Source of the DNA: Deltaproteobacteria bacterium
Lineage (GTDB): Bacteria > Desulfobacterota > Desulfarculia > Adiutricales > Adiutricaceae
Length of the DNA stretch: 32,129 bases
Reading direction: 5' to 3'
Assembly: GCA_031273455.1 (NCBI GenBank)
Contig: JAISRZ010000036.1
Span: 1-32,129 of the forward strand
Below the pieces are notes generated by a model. It did not search any database and had not been told where the DNA came from. It was given only the letters and a program-made list of their open reading frames with translations. Each line of letters starts with the position of its first letter. The stretch's first letter is position 1. Positions 24,950 to 32,129 of the stretch are shown one piece after another. A program made the position numbers and the translations under genes.

Positions 24950-24987
24950 AAAACCTGATCCTTTAGCCAACCGTAACTTATCGCTGG

Positions 24988-25815
24988 CTAGTTTTCCAAC
25001 ATAGCCGCGATTAAACCTAAGGCCTTTTGCGCGGCGGTGACCGCCGCGGGAAAAAGGCCGGGCTCCACCGCGTTTTCCGTGGCCGCTCCCGCGAGGCCTA
25101 ACCAGCCGCAAGGGGCGGCTTTTATTTCCTCTAAAAAAGTTTGGTTGTCCGGGGCGGTCACTAAGACCAGGACCCCGGGGGCCAGGCCAAAGGCCAATAA
25201 ACTGGTGGCCGTCACTTCCGCCCAAGAGTCCACTTTAGTGTAGGTGAACTGGCCAACGTTTTTTAAAGGGTCCAAGTCCTCCCGAGGTTTGGCGGTGATA
25301 AGGTTAACCCGTAACCCGGCCCTAGCCCCCAAAGCCGCGGTTTCCAAAGCCAACTCATCGTCGCCGAAGACCAAAAGTTGGCCTAACCCCGGGTTTAAGG
25401 GGAGTAAGGACCACTGGCCAATGAGCTCCAAAGGTAACCTGGGCTTGGTCCAGGGGCCTTTAGCCGCTAAAACGTGCCGATAAACTTGAGTTTCAAAGGG
25501 GATGGTTAAGAGCCAGGCGGCCCAGGCCTCCTCTTGGGCCGCTAAAACCTCTTCCCAAAAAGCTAAAGAGTTGGCCCCGATTTTTTCGGCCACCAGTAAC
25601 CCTTGGTCTAGCTCTTTGACCAAGGGAAGGCCTATTTCCAGGTCTTTAATGGCCTCCCCAAGCCCCACGTCCTTTAGCGCGGCCTCGCCAGCCAAAACCT
25701 GGCCCTCTTGGCCCACGACCGCCGCCTTAGCCACCTGGCCCTCGGCCAAGAGAGCCAAAACCGCCTCCCGTCCCTCTTTCAGCTCAGTGACCAAATAAGG
25801 TGGCCAGGACCGCAT
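24988..25815 (-). CDS. Degenerate XdhC/CoxI-like Rossmann protein
   Basis: 275 residues; GAGGCGAG precedes the ATG at 25815. The second half has the layout of the XdhC C-terminal Rossmann domain: LLVFGDDELALETAALGARA then GLRVNLITAKPRED, a segment ending VLVLVTAPDNQTFLEEI (where XdhC has the VVVVTHDHxxD block), GWLGLAGA (position of YIGLLGS) and a closing ALGLIAAMLEN. The N-terminal half loosely follows the XdhC domain (VAKAAVVGQEGQVLAGEAAL) but lacks the G-S-x-P-R and G-G-G-C motifs that bind molybdenum cofactor. Classical XdhC inserts sulfurated cofactor into xanthine dehydrogenase; with these motifs missing that role is doubtful here. It lies 94 bases after prfB on the same strand, probably the same transcript. 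Confidence 0.5.
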   Translation of the reverse strand: MRSWPPYLVTELKEGREAVLALLAEGQVAKAAVVGQEGQVLAGEAALKDVGLGEAIKDLEIGLPLVKELDQGLLVAEKIGANSLAFWEEVLAAQEEAWAAWLLTIPFETQVYRHVLAAKGPWTKPRLPLELIGQWSLLPLNPGLGQLLVFGDDELALETAALGARAGLRVNLITAKPREDLDPLKNVGQFTYTKVDSWAEVTATSLLAFGLAPGVLVLVTAPDNQTFLEEIKAAPCGWLGLAGAATENAVEPGLFPAAVTAAQKALGLIAAMLEN

Positions 25816-25909
25816 ACTCGCCTCGCTTTCCCCGCCCTTTTAGTTAGGGCGACCAACCGTTAAAAAAACTTGACAGCTAGCTAAACCCTTACGGGATCGT
25901 TAGGCTATC

Positions 25910-27017
25910 TTAGACCGCCAGGGAGGCCCGATGGAGTAAGGCGGCCTTAATAAACCCAGCCAGATCGCCGTCTAAGACCGAATCCACGTTGCCGCTGTCA
26001 AAACCGGTGCGGTGGTCTTTAATCAAGCGATAAGGCTGTAAGGTGTAAGACCTAATCTGGCTACCCCAAGCGATGTCCTTTTTGTTGTCGTGCATCTTCT
26101 TGATTTCCGCGGCCTTCTTTTCCTCTTCCAACTGGTAAAGGCGAGCCTTTAAGACCTTCATGGCCAAGTCTTTGTTCCGGTGTTGGCTCTTCTCATCCTG
26201 ACACTGGACCACCACCCCGGTGGGGATATGGGTGATCCGAACCGCGCTACTCGTTTTGTTAACGTGCTGGCCCCCGGCCCCGCTGGCCCGGTAGGTGTCG
26301 ATCCGGATGTCCTTTTCGTTGATTTCCACCACAATGCTGTCGTCAATCTCCGGGGTGACAAAGACGCTGGCGAAGGAGGTATGCCGTCGGCTCTGGGAGT
26401 CAAAGGGCGAGACCCGAACCAGGCGGTGGATGCCCACCTCGGTGTTTAACAAACCAAAGGCGTACGGCCCAGACACGGTTAAGGTGACGCTTTTTAAGCC
26501 CGCCTCGTCCCCGTCCAAACGATCGACGATCTTGACCGCGAAGCCATTCCGCTCGGCGTAACGGATGTACATCCGCAAAAGCATTTCCGCCCAGTCCTGG
26601 GCTTCCGTGCCCCCAGCCCCGGCGTGGATGTCCATGATGGCGTTATTGCCGTCCAATTGACCGGATAAAGTTCTTTTAACCTCGTAAAGATCTAGATCCT
26701 TAATTAAAGAATCGATCTTATTTTGGAGATCTTTAGCCTGGGACTCGTCCTCCTCGGCGATGGCCAGCTCATAAAAGAGGTTGAGCTCCTCGACCTCGGT
26801 CTCCAAGCGGCGCCAGACGTTCAGTTTTTCGGCCAGGCGGGTCCTTTCTTGACCGGTCTCTTGGGCCTTTTGGGGATCCTCCCAGAGATCGGGTTTGGCC
26901 ATGATTAGGCCAAGCTCCTCTAGGCGCGAGGTTAAGGCCTCCAGGTCAAAGATACCCCCGGAGGGTATTTAACCGGTCATTTATATCTTTTATGTCAGTT
27001 TTTAAGTCTATAAGCAT
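25910..27017 (-). CDS. prfB: Peptide chain release factor 2, expressed by programmed +1 frameshift
   Basis: The gene begins at the ATG at 27017 with 23 codons (MLIDLKTDIKDINDRLNTLR, GYL) ending at an in-frame TGA (26948-26946). A +1 shift at CTT-TGA-C continues as DLEALTSRLEELG and leads into MAKPDLWEDPQKAQ, giving 368 residues, the normal RF2 length. RF2 releases finished proteins at UGA and UAA. Motifs: the stop-codon reading SPF in VRVSPFDSQSRRHTSF and the catalytic GGQ in GAGGQHVNKTSSAVR (Gln at about residue 250). The E. coli-type feedback applies: low RF2 makes the ribosome pause at the internal UGA and shift. No ORF break other than this one is present. The XdhC-like gene follows. Confidence 0.95.
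26945..26963 (-). promoter_or_regulatory. prfB: Programmed +1 frameshift site of prfB
   Basis: Read on the minus strand: CTCCGGGGGTATCTTTGAC. The GGGGG acts as an internal Shine-Dalgarno-like element just upstream of the slippery CTT, followed by the TGA stop and C, the same arrangement as in E. coli prfB (GGGGGTATCTTTGAC). Confidence 0.95.
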
Positions 27018-27144
27018 GATTTAAATCCTTTAACGAAATATCGGTTAAAAAAGACTATATAAGTCAAAAAAAATAGCCTTAACCAGAGCGGCTGGTTAGG
27101 CCCGTAAAAGCTCATTAAAACAGCCAGAGGCTAAAATAGCAAGA

Positions 27145-27176
27145 CCCCCTTAAGGCCCGCGCGGGCCTTAAGGGGG
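27145..27176. terminator. Perfect 32-bp palindrome, possible bidirectional terminator
   Basis: CCCCCTTAAGGCCCGC (27145-27160) is followed directly by its exact reverse complement (27161-27176). The RNA would form a 14-bp or longer stem with a tiny loop. On the minus strand the hairpin is followed by TCTTGCTATTTT, a poor U tract; on the plus strand by TAAGACCTT. It lies downstream of the gene at 27378-28613 (minus strand), where a terminator is expected, but a protein-binding palindrome is an alternative. Confidence 0.5.
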
Positions 27177-27250
27177 TAAGACCTTAGAGGCGAGCCTAAA
27201 TTTTGGGTATTAATTACCCAAAGGCCAGCCCAATCTATCCAGGGCTAAGC

Positions 27251-27286
27251 CCTAGCCAGGACCAAATCCCTAGCCAGAACCAAGCC
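27251..27286 (+). repeat. 18-bp direct repeat, two units
   Basis: CCTAGCCAGGACCAAATC is followed by CCTAGCCAGAACCAAGCC, three mismatches in 18, with related CCCTAGCC/CCCTAACG around it. Confidence 0.75.
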
Positions 27287-27377
27287 CTAACGCGCCCAAA
27301 AACCGACCGTAGGCGGGCTTTGGGGACAAGAGCCAACTTAGGGATAAGCTGGCTAACAACGAGCCTCTATAGCCAAA

Positions 27378-28613
27378 TTAAGAGCCCGGGGTTAAGGAGA
27401 ACCCGTTTAAAGCCCCAGGTTGGCCGCCCGCGAAAGAGCCATAGTCGATTAAAGCCGGGGGCAAGCTTTCCATAATGCCCGGGATATCCGAGTCTTTAAT
27501 GGGCGTGTTGATCCAGTCGCTGGTCTGGCCAGCGGCGTTTTTGATTTTTAGGGCGTAGTGGCCATTAGCCACGGACACGCTTTCCACGTTCTGGTCCACG
27601 TAGTTCTGGAAGGAGCCGAAGATTAACCGCTCCATGTCCATAGGGGACAGGCTGGGGTTAGCCCGAACCCGGGTGACGATGTCATCGTCCACGGCTTTAA
27701 ACACCCGCTCCAACTCAGGGCTATACTTATCGTTCTTTAAGTAACGAGCTTTCCGAAACTCCCAAAAGAGCCCCACGCTTAGGTTATGGGCCGCCGCCAC
27801 CCATAAGCCCCCTTGCGACCGATGGAAAACCACCAGCCTGGTTAAGGCTTGGGGGTTATAAAACCAGAATAAAGAGCCATACCAAGGCAAACGCCGCTGT
27901 CGCCAGAACGGGGAACCGTACCAATAGGGCGAATGGCGCCAATGGCGTAACCCCGGGCGCCGATGAGGGTGGCCCGGGGGGTTGTAATGGGGCGGACGGG
28001 GCCTTGGGGGCCGGACATTATTGGGCGAACCTTTCGATGACGGTCCAGGCCGAACCGCCGGGCGATTGGCTGGCGGGGCGGCTGGGGGACTAACGTCGCG
28101 GGACCTATGGGGCGAGCCAGAGCGCCGATCGCTAGGTCCCCGATGGCCTCGACGGTCATTATCCCGGTCCCAAGACCGGGGGCCTTGGGCCCTAGGGGCT
28201 CGCGGATTGGCCCTGGAGGGCGTGGCTTGGGAGGGCGTGGCTAAAGGGTTGACGGCTTGAGGAGTCACGGCTTGAGGGGTTACGACCGGGTTCGAGGCCA
28301 AAGGCCTTGAGGGCCGCTCAGTCCTTCCCGGTCTATCAGGCCTTCCCGACCTATCGGGCCTTCCGGGGCGGGCCTCGGGCGCTCTAGGGCCCTGGTCCCG
28401 CTCGGGCCGCTCGGCTCGCTCGCGTGAAGGCCGCTCCTCCCGATTGCGGTCAGCTGAGCGGTTGGTGGGCTCAGAACGCCGGGAGCCAAAGTCCCGACCC
28501 CGATCGGAACGGTCAGATCGACCGCGATCGCCCCTTTGCGCGGCCAAAGGCGCGGACCCGAAAAGAGCCAGGGCCAAAAAGATAGTGATTATTATTGTCA
28601 GTCGCCTGGCCAT
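27378..28613 (-). CDS. Secreted Arg/Pro-rich low-complexity protein, function unknown
   Basis: 411 residues; a strong AAAAGGAG precedes the ATG at 28613. A signal peptide (about 1-26, LTIIITIFLALALFGSAPLA then AQ) is followed by roughly 200 residues rich in Arg, Pro, Asp, Ser and Gly with R-D-R and R-P-x-R repeats (RSDRSDRGRDFGSRR; RPDRSGRPDRPGRTERP). A Trp/Tyr/His/Arg-rich block follows (about 215-262: WRHSPYWYGSPFWRQRR). The C-terminal 150 residues look globular (YSPELERVFKAVDDDIVTRV, FGSFQNYVDQNVESVSVANG). The product is strongly basic and probably periplasmic or surface-exposed. I recognise no family. The low-complexity part is GC-rich and coded in one uninterrupted frame, so it is a true gene. 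Confidence 0.7.
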   Translation of the reverse strand: MARRLTIIITIFLALALFGSAPLAAQRGDRGRSDRSDRGRDFGSRRSEPTNRSADRNREERPSRERAERPERDQGPRAPEARPGRPDRSGRPDRPGRTERPSRPLASNPVVTPQAVTPQAVNPLATPSQATPSRANPRAPRAQGPRSWDRDNDRRGHRGPSDRRSGSPHRSRDVSPPAAPPANRPAVRPGPSSKGSPNNVRPPRPRPPHYNPPGHPHRRPGLRHWRHSPYWYGSPFWRQRRLPWYGSLFWFYNPQALTRLVVFHRSQGGLWVAAAHNLSVGLFWEFRKARYLKNDKYSPELERVFKAVDDDIVTRVRANPSLSPMDMERLIFGSFQNYVDQNVESVSVANGHYALKIKNAAGQTSDWINTPIKDSDIPGIMESLPPALIDYGSFAGGQPGALNGFSLTPGS

Positions 28614-29518
28614 GTTCGCTCCTTTTCACCTAACCTAAGGGAGTCCGCTTAAGGCCTTTAGCCGGTATTTCTGAAAGTAATTAGAAGCAATTTTTAGGCC
28701 AACCTGAAAAAGCGCCTCCCCTAAGGCGGTCAAAAAGCTCTAACTTAAGTTTAACCCTAAAAACTTCAGCTGGCCAGTTTAAAGATAATCCCTTAATCAC
28801 GGACCGTAAGTGGCTTAAAGTTGATCTTAAGACCCCGGGTCAAGCGCGGAGAGGCCACGGTTAGGCCCCTTAGCGCCCCTAAAATTTTAGCTCTCGCTTT
28901 TTAAGAAGATATCTCATATAATAAGAAAATCAGATTTTTAAAACGCTTAGAGTCACTCACTTAAATTTTGTACTTTAGCTATTAAAAGTATAAAAACAAC
29001 TTATTATATTATAATATATGTATACAACGCTAATTACTTGATATCGCGTATATCAAAAAACATTGCGCGAACTTTAATTTGGCCTTTAATAGCTACCACT
29101 TAAAAAAGGGCTGCGGCGCCTATTTACCCAGGTTTAAAGTTAGGGTCCTAAGGCTAGCCGCAGGTTTCCCCAGGTCAAATCTTAAAAACATAAGCTTATT
29201 TAGACTATTAAACTATTTAATATAGTTAAAAATCAATTCAATTAGCCTTTTAGTCTTTTTACGCGGTTACTTCGTTAGCCGCGCCGCCCATTTAAGCCGA
29301 AATTCTCGGGAAAGGAGTCTGGTTTTAAACCCCATTATTTTTCACGTATTTTTTCGCCAAACCGCTGACCGTTAAACGCCATTTTAACCAATTTTTAATT
29401 TTAACAACCTTTTATACAACATTATAATGTTATTAATTATAATTTTAATATCACCAATCTGGCTAAGTTGATTGATATGTATTATTTATGATTATTTAAA
29501 GCCTATATTGGTTGTGTT
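28614..29518. other. Long intergenic region, no gene recognised
   Basis: About 905 bases between divergent genes. It is GC-moderate to 28880, then very AT-rich at 28900-29060 and 29200-29515. No frame shows a protein family, and I see no RNA gene. Promoters for both flanking genes must lie here. The stretch just before 29519 is AT-rich, but no box pair is convincing. Confidence 0.4.
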
Positions 29519-30049
29519 ATGTCAATTTTAGATGATTATGTAATCCAAATATTCGCGGTGGAAGAAAGATCCCTGATCCTCGTGGAAAGGCTTTTAGTCA
29601 TCTGGGAGGATTCCGTGCGGGCCACCCACCATTTTCTGGAAGAAGCCGATATCCAGGCCATCTTGCCCGAGGTCCGGGCCGTTTTAAAAGAACTGCCCAT
29701 CCTGGCGGTGATCAGCGATCCCCGTCAGCGCCCCTTGGGTTTTTTAGCCCAAAAAGAGAACAAAATCGAAGCCTTTTTTCTGGCCAGCCAAGCTCGGGGC
29801 CGAGGTTTGGGCCGCAAACTGATCGAATGGGCCATCGCCGGCGGGGCCAAGGAAGTGGACGTCAACACGCAGAACACCGAGGCTTTGGGTTTTTATCTCC
29901 ACCTGGGCTTTAAGGTTATCTCCGTCCACTTTGACACGGAAAAACCCTATGGCGACCTTTACTTGTTAAAGCTGGAGACTCAACTTTCTGAGCCCCCGGA
30001 AAAAACCAACCCCCTTGACCAAGCCAAGAGGGCGGGTTTAGGGGTTTAA
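29519..30049 (+). CDS. GNAT-family N-acetyltransferase, YjaB-like
   Basis: 176 residues, a single GNAT domain that transfers acetyl from acetyl-CoA to an amine. The layout matches the YjaB group: VIWEDSVRATHHFLEEADI (the V-x-A-T-H-x-F-L block typical of YjaB), LPILAVISDPRQRPLGFLAQ, IEAFFLASQARGRGLGRKLI with the acetyl-CoA pyrophosphate loop R-G-x-G-L-G, VDVNTQNTEALGFYLHLGFK, and a C-terminal PYGDLYLLKLE. The substrate is unknown. The first ten codons are AT-rich and differ from the rest, but the ATG at 29519 gives a normal N-terminus. The ribosome binding site is weak. A strong terminator follows. Confidence 0.88.
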   Translation: MSILDDYVIQIFAVEERSLILVERLLVIWEDSVRATHHFLEEADIQAILPEVRAVLKELPILAVISDPRQRPLGFLAQKENKIEAFFLASQARGRGLGRKLIEWAIAGGAKEVDVNTQNTEALGFYLHLGFKVISVHFDTEKPYGDLYLLKLETQLSEPPEKTNPLDQAKRAGLGV

Positions 30050-30067
30050 ACCCCCTTAATTGACTTA

Positions 30068-30093
30068 GGGCGGGCGAATCCGCCCGCCCTTTT
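30068..30093 (+). terminator. Rho-independent terminator after the acetyltransferase gene
   Basis: GGGCGGGCG (30068-30076), loop AATC, CGCCCGCCC (30081-30089), then TTTTC: a 9-bp all-GC stem with a T tract, 18 bases after the stop of the plus-strand gene. It also lies just beyond the end of the convergent autotransporter gene and may stop that transcript from the other side. Confidence 0.85.
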
Positions 30094-30094
30094 C

Positions 30095-32129
30095 TTAGAA
30101 CTCGTAGTTTAACTGGAGGGCCCCGGCCAGCCCCTTACGCCGCCCAAAATAGCCTTGGATCCCCAAGTCGAGGCTAATGGGGAAAGTCACTGGCTTAAGC
30201 AAAGTTAGGCCCACTTCAGTTAGGCCAGTCGCCCCTCTTAGGCTGGCGCTCGGTAGGCTTAAGCCGATAACGTGGCCTCCGGTTTCCCCAGCCAACTCGT
30301 AAATATAAGCCCCTCCCACGTAAAGCTTAACGTAGTCATTGACCTTATGGCTTAACCTAACCCCGGTCCTCACCCGGGAAGACTCCACGTCGTCTAAAGT
30401 GAACTTTTGGCCCAACAGCCGCTCCTTTGAGCCTTGTTGCCGGTTCCACAAGTACCTTAAGTTAAGGTCGATATCCGTGGCCTCCGTGATTTTATAAACC
30501 AAACCCCCGCCCAAGTGGAAGCCCGCGTAGCTTCCCGAGGTCTCGAATCGTAGTTTTCGCCCGTTAAACCCGGCTTTACTAACAAAATCCGCTTTAGACT
30601 TCCCGAACCGGGTGGAGGCCTCCAGGTAATAGGACCCAAAGTTGGCCGGGATGTCATAACGGCCCAATAAACCCGCCCCCACGTAGGAAACGTCGCCCTC
30701 GGCCTCCACGCCCTCGCCTTGGGCGCGGACGTAAGCGTCATAGACGCCAAAGCCAAATTCGCTAAAAAGACCAAAGGTCAAATGATTCCCCGCGACCCCT
30801 TGGCCCTTGGAGACGCCGATTAAACCGTTAACCCCAGTTAAATCCACGTGGGAGCCAGTCGCGTAACGACCGCGGGTGACGCTAGTCCCGGCGAAGGCCA
30901 CCAAGTCGTCTGGGGTATCGGCCCGAGCTTTGGCTAGGGAAAGGCCATGGTCCACCAGATAGTCTTGGCCTTGGGTCAATAAAGCCAACCGGGCGGCTGA
31001 GGTTTCGGTGACGATTTTGGCCCTATCCTTAACCCTATAGGGAGAGGCCACTGTGGCGATAAGCTGGGTTTTGGCCGCGTTTAAACTGACCTCAAAATCT
31101 TTCTCAAAAAAAAAGCCAATATCAGCGACAACAGCGCTTAAAGGGAAGTTTCCAGCGATCGAGCTAGCGTCGATGAGGATTATCTCCTCGCCATTGTATA
31201 TCTCGGGAATGCCGTATTGGGCGTCAATCTCGATCCATTGAACGGCGGGGTTCGGGCCCAAGTCCACGGTCGTGGCCCGTAAGGCCACAAAACCGTCATC
31301 CACGGTGGAAGGCAGATAATAGTTGTAATACTGGAAGTTATTAACTAAAGGGATGGGGGTCGCGGAGGCCTCATAATCCCAGAGAACCAAAGTGTTTTTA
31401 ACGTAGGCGTCGCCATTGCTTCCCGAACCCATCTTCCCACCGGCTAAAAGGGTCGAAACAGTGGAGTTCCCCGTCAAAACCACATAGTTGTTATTGGCGC
31501 CCCCAACCTCACTATAACCGCCAATGACCGTGGCGATGGCGCTGGAGTCCACCAAAACGCTGTTAGAGACCGCATCGCCATAGTCATCGCTATAACCGCC
31601 AATGACTCTATTGGCGACACTCTCGATAACCTCCACATCGTTGTCATTGGCCGAGCCATTTAAAGCGTAGCCGCCATAGACATCTTGGTTGACCGCGCTA
31701 AAACTAACTAAAGCCGAGCCAGAAGTGACCGAGCCATTTTTGGAGTAACCGCCCGAGACATTCCCCCGTATGTCGCTCTCAATAACCCCCACGTGACCGT
31801 TAGTCACCGGGCCGTTTTCCGAATAACCGCCATAAACGTTAGAGGCGTTACTATCCATAAGTAAAACCAAGCTATCTAAAACCGGGCCATCTTCCGCGTA
31901 ACCGCCATAAACATTCCCGGTGACGTTACTGTCAGTGACCGTGGCCTTCCCGTTCGTCACCGGGCCATCTTCCGCATAGCCGCCGTAAACGTTAGAGGCG
32001 TTACTCGACTCGATCCAAGCTAAGCTGTCTAAAACCGGGCCATCTTCCGCATAGCCGCCATAAACGTTCCCGGTGACCTTACTGTCAGTGACCGTGGCCT
32101 TCCCGTTCGTCACCGGGCCATCTTCCGCA
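30095..32129 (-). CDS. Autotransporter, C-terminal part (GGY-repeat passenger and beta-barrel), 5' end beyond the window
   Basis: The frame is open to the window edge (32129), so at least 677 residues are present and the signal peptide is outside. The passenger starts with 24-26-residue repeats of the form N-V-Y-G-G-Y-A-E-D-G-P-V-x-x-x-x-x-x-V-x-x-S, degenerating toward residue 220 (VIGGYSEVGGANNNYVVLTG), as in beta-helical adhesins. After a linker with IDASSIAGNFPLSAVVADI, the last 280 residues or so form an autotransporter beta-barrel: SVTRGRYATGSHVDLTGVNG, LTFGLFSEFGFGVYDAYV, GAGLLGRYDIP, GFHLGGGLVYKITEATDIDL, and the outer-membrane C-terminal signature ending in Phe (ALQLNYEF). It should display the repeat domain on the cell surface. 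Confidence 0.88.
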   Translation of the reverse strand, partial: AEDGPVTNGKATVTDSKVTGNVYGGYAEDGPVLDSLAWIESSNASNVYGGYAEDGPVTNGKATVTDSNVTGNVYGGYAEDGPVLDSLVLLMDSNASNVYGGYSENGPVTNGHVGVIESDIRGNVSGGYSKNGSVTSGSALVSFSAVNQDVYGGYALNGSANDNDVEVIESVANRVIGGYSDDYGDAVSNSVLVDSSAIATVIGGYSEVGGANNNYVVLTGNSTVSTLLAGGKMGSGSNGDAYVKNTLVLWDYEASATPIPLVNNFQYYNYYLPSTVDDGFVALRATTVDLGPNPAVQWIEIDAQYGIPEIYNGEEIILIDASSIAGNFPLSAVVADIGFFFEKDFEVSLNAAKTQLIATVASPYRVKDRAKIVTETSAARLALLTQGQDYLVDHGLSLAKARADTPDDLVAFAGTSVTRGRYATGSHVDLTGVNGLIGVSKGQGVAGNHLTFGLFSEFGFGVYDAYVRAQGEGVEAEGDVSYVGAGLLGRYDIPANFGSYYLEASTRFGKSKADFVSKAGFNGRKLRFETSGSYAGFHLGGGLVYKITEATDIDLNLRYLWNRQQGSKERLLGQKFTLDDVESSRVRTGVRLSHKVNDYVKLYVGGAYIYELAGETGGHVIGLSLPSASLRGATGLTEVGLTLLKPVTFPISLDLGIQGYFGRRKGLAGALQLNYEF
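31888..32129 (-). repeat. Higher-order repeat in the autotransporter passenger
   Basis: CATCTTCCGC starts recur at 31888, 31966, 32041 and 32119 with alternating steps of 78, 75 and 78 bases, so two different 25-26-residue units alternate as one 153-bp repeat. The two 78-bp units are nearly identical at DNA level, which indicates recent amplification; the array runs out of the window. Confidence 0.85.

Larger units (their letters stand above)
27018..27377. other. Intergenic region with a long perfect palindrome
   Basis: About 360 bases between the start of prfB and the end of the next minus-strand gene. It contains the palindrome at 27145-27176 and an 18-bp repeat at 27251-27286. The A/T-rich stretch 26985-27070 next to prfB probably holds the prfB promoter, although no clear box pair stands out. 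Confidence 0.4.

Noticed and set aside
26902..26902. prfB start at the later ATG
   Set aside because: The conserved leader, frameshift site and N-terminal helix lie upstream; the later ATG would truncate RF2.
27203..27475. Plus-strand open frame over the 18-bp repeat
   Set aside because: It contains the repeat, overlaps the end of the minus-strand secreted-protein gene and has no ribosome binding site.
31888..32129. Regular repeats that could suggest a CRISPR array
   Set aside because: The steps of 75/78 bases keep one reading frame and encode autotransporter repeats; spacers are not unique.

Overview
The window comes from the chromosome of a Gram-negative bacterium. It carries LPS-export genes (lptC-lptA-lptB), a sigma-54 gene (rpoN), an outer-membrane autotransporter, and a prfB with the classical +1 frameshift. 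Gene content and order (a tRNA-Leu directly before tig, rpoN after lptB, many Rpn-family and histidine-kinase fragments) suggest a deltaproteobacterial (Desulfobacterota-like) lineage. That placement is inference from gene content only. About a quarter of the window is non-coding, and several genes are broken or reduced to fragments, as in a genome undergoing decay (for example a host-associated lineage). Housekeeping genes use GC-rich codons, except that TTA is a favoured Leu codon.

Left part (1-7.2 kb): a frameshifted AAA-ATPase-like/PD-(D/E)XK gene cut by the window edge; a secreted DUF3298/RsiV-like protein; the tightly overlapping lptC-lptA-lptB operon; then rpoN. A complete AT-rich insertion sequence (7280-9651) with 25-bp perfect terminal inverted repeats and a 9-bp target duplication lies between rpoN and a tRNA-Leu(TAG). 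It encodes an ISKra4-like transposase and a small convergent passenger ORF.

Middle (9.8-14.4 kb): tRNA-Leu, tig, coaD, ilvE and a divergent PrmA-like protein that seems to have lost its SAM-binding glycine motif.

Accessory region (14.5-25 kb): three paralogous membrane-anchored helical proteins (one broken by a frameshift) lie upstream of a two-gene unit: a membrane-anchored protein joining a solute-binding-like region to a VWA domain with intact MIDAS, and a TelA-family toxic-anion-resistance protein. The paralogues look like diverged XpaC (Halogen_Hydrol) partners of TelA. This is the best candidate here for an under-described system. Between paralogues 1 and 2 lies a graveyard of four Rpn-family C-terminal tails in tandemly duplicated units, plus two fragments of sensor histidine kinases.

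Right part (25-32 kb): a degenerate XdhC-like Rossmann protein downstream of prfB, a secreted Arg/Pro-rich protein, a YjaB-like GNAT acetyltransferase with a clear terminator, and the C-terminal part of an autotransporter whose passenger consists of GGY repeats. Short tandem repeats (9-18 bp) are scattered throughout; some span stop codons or lie inside genes.
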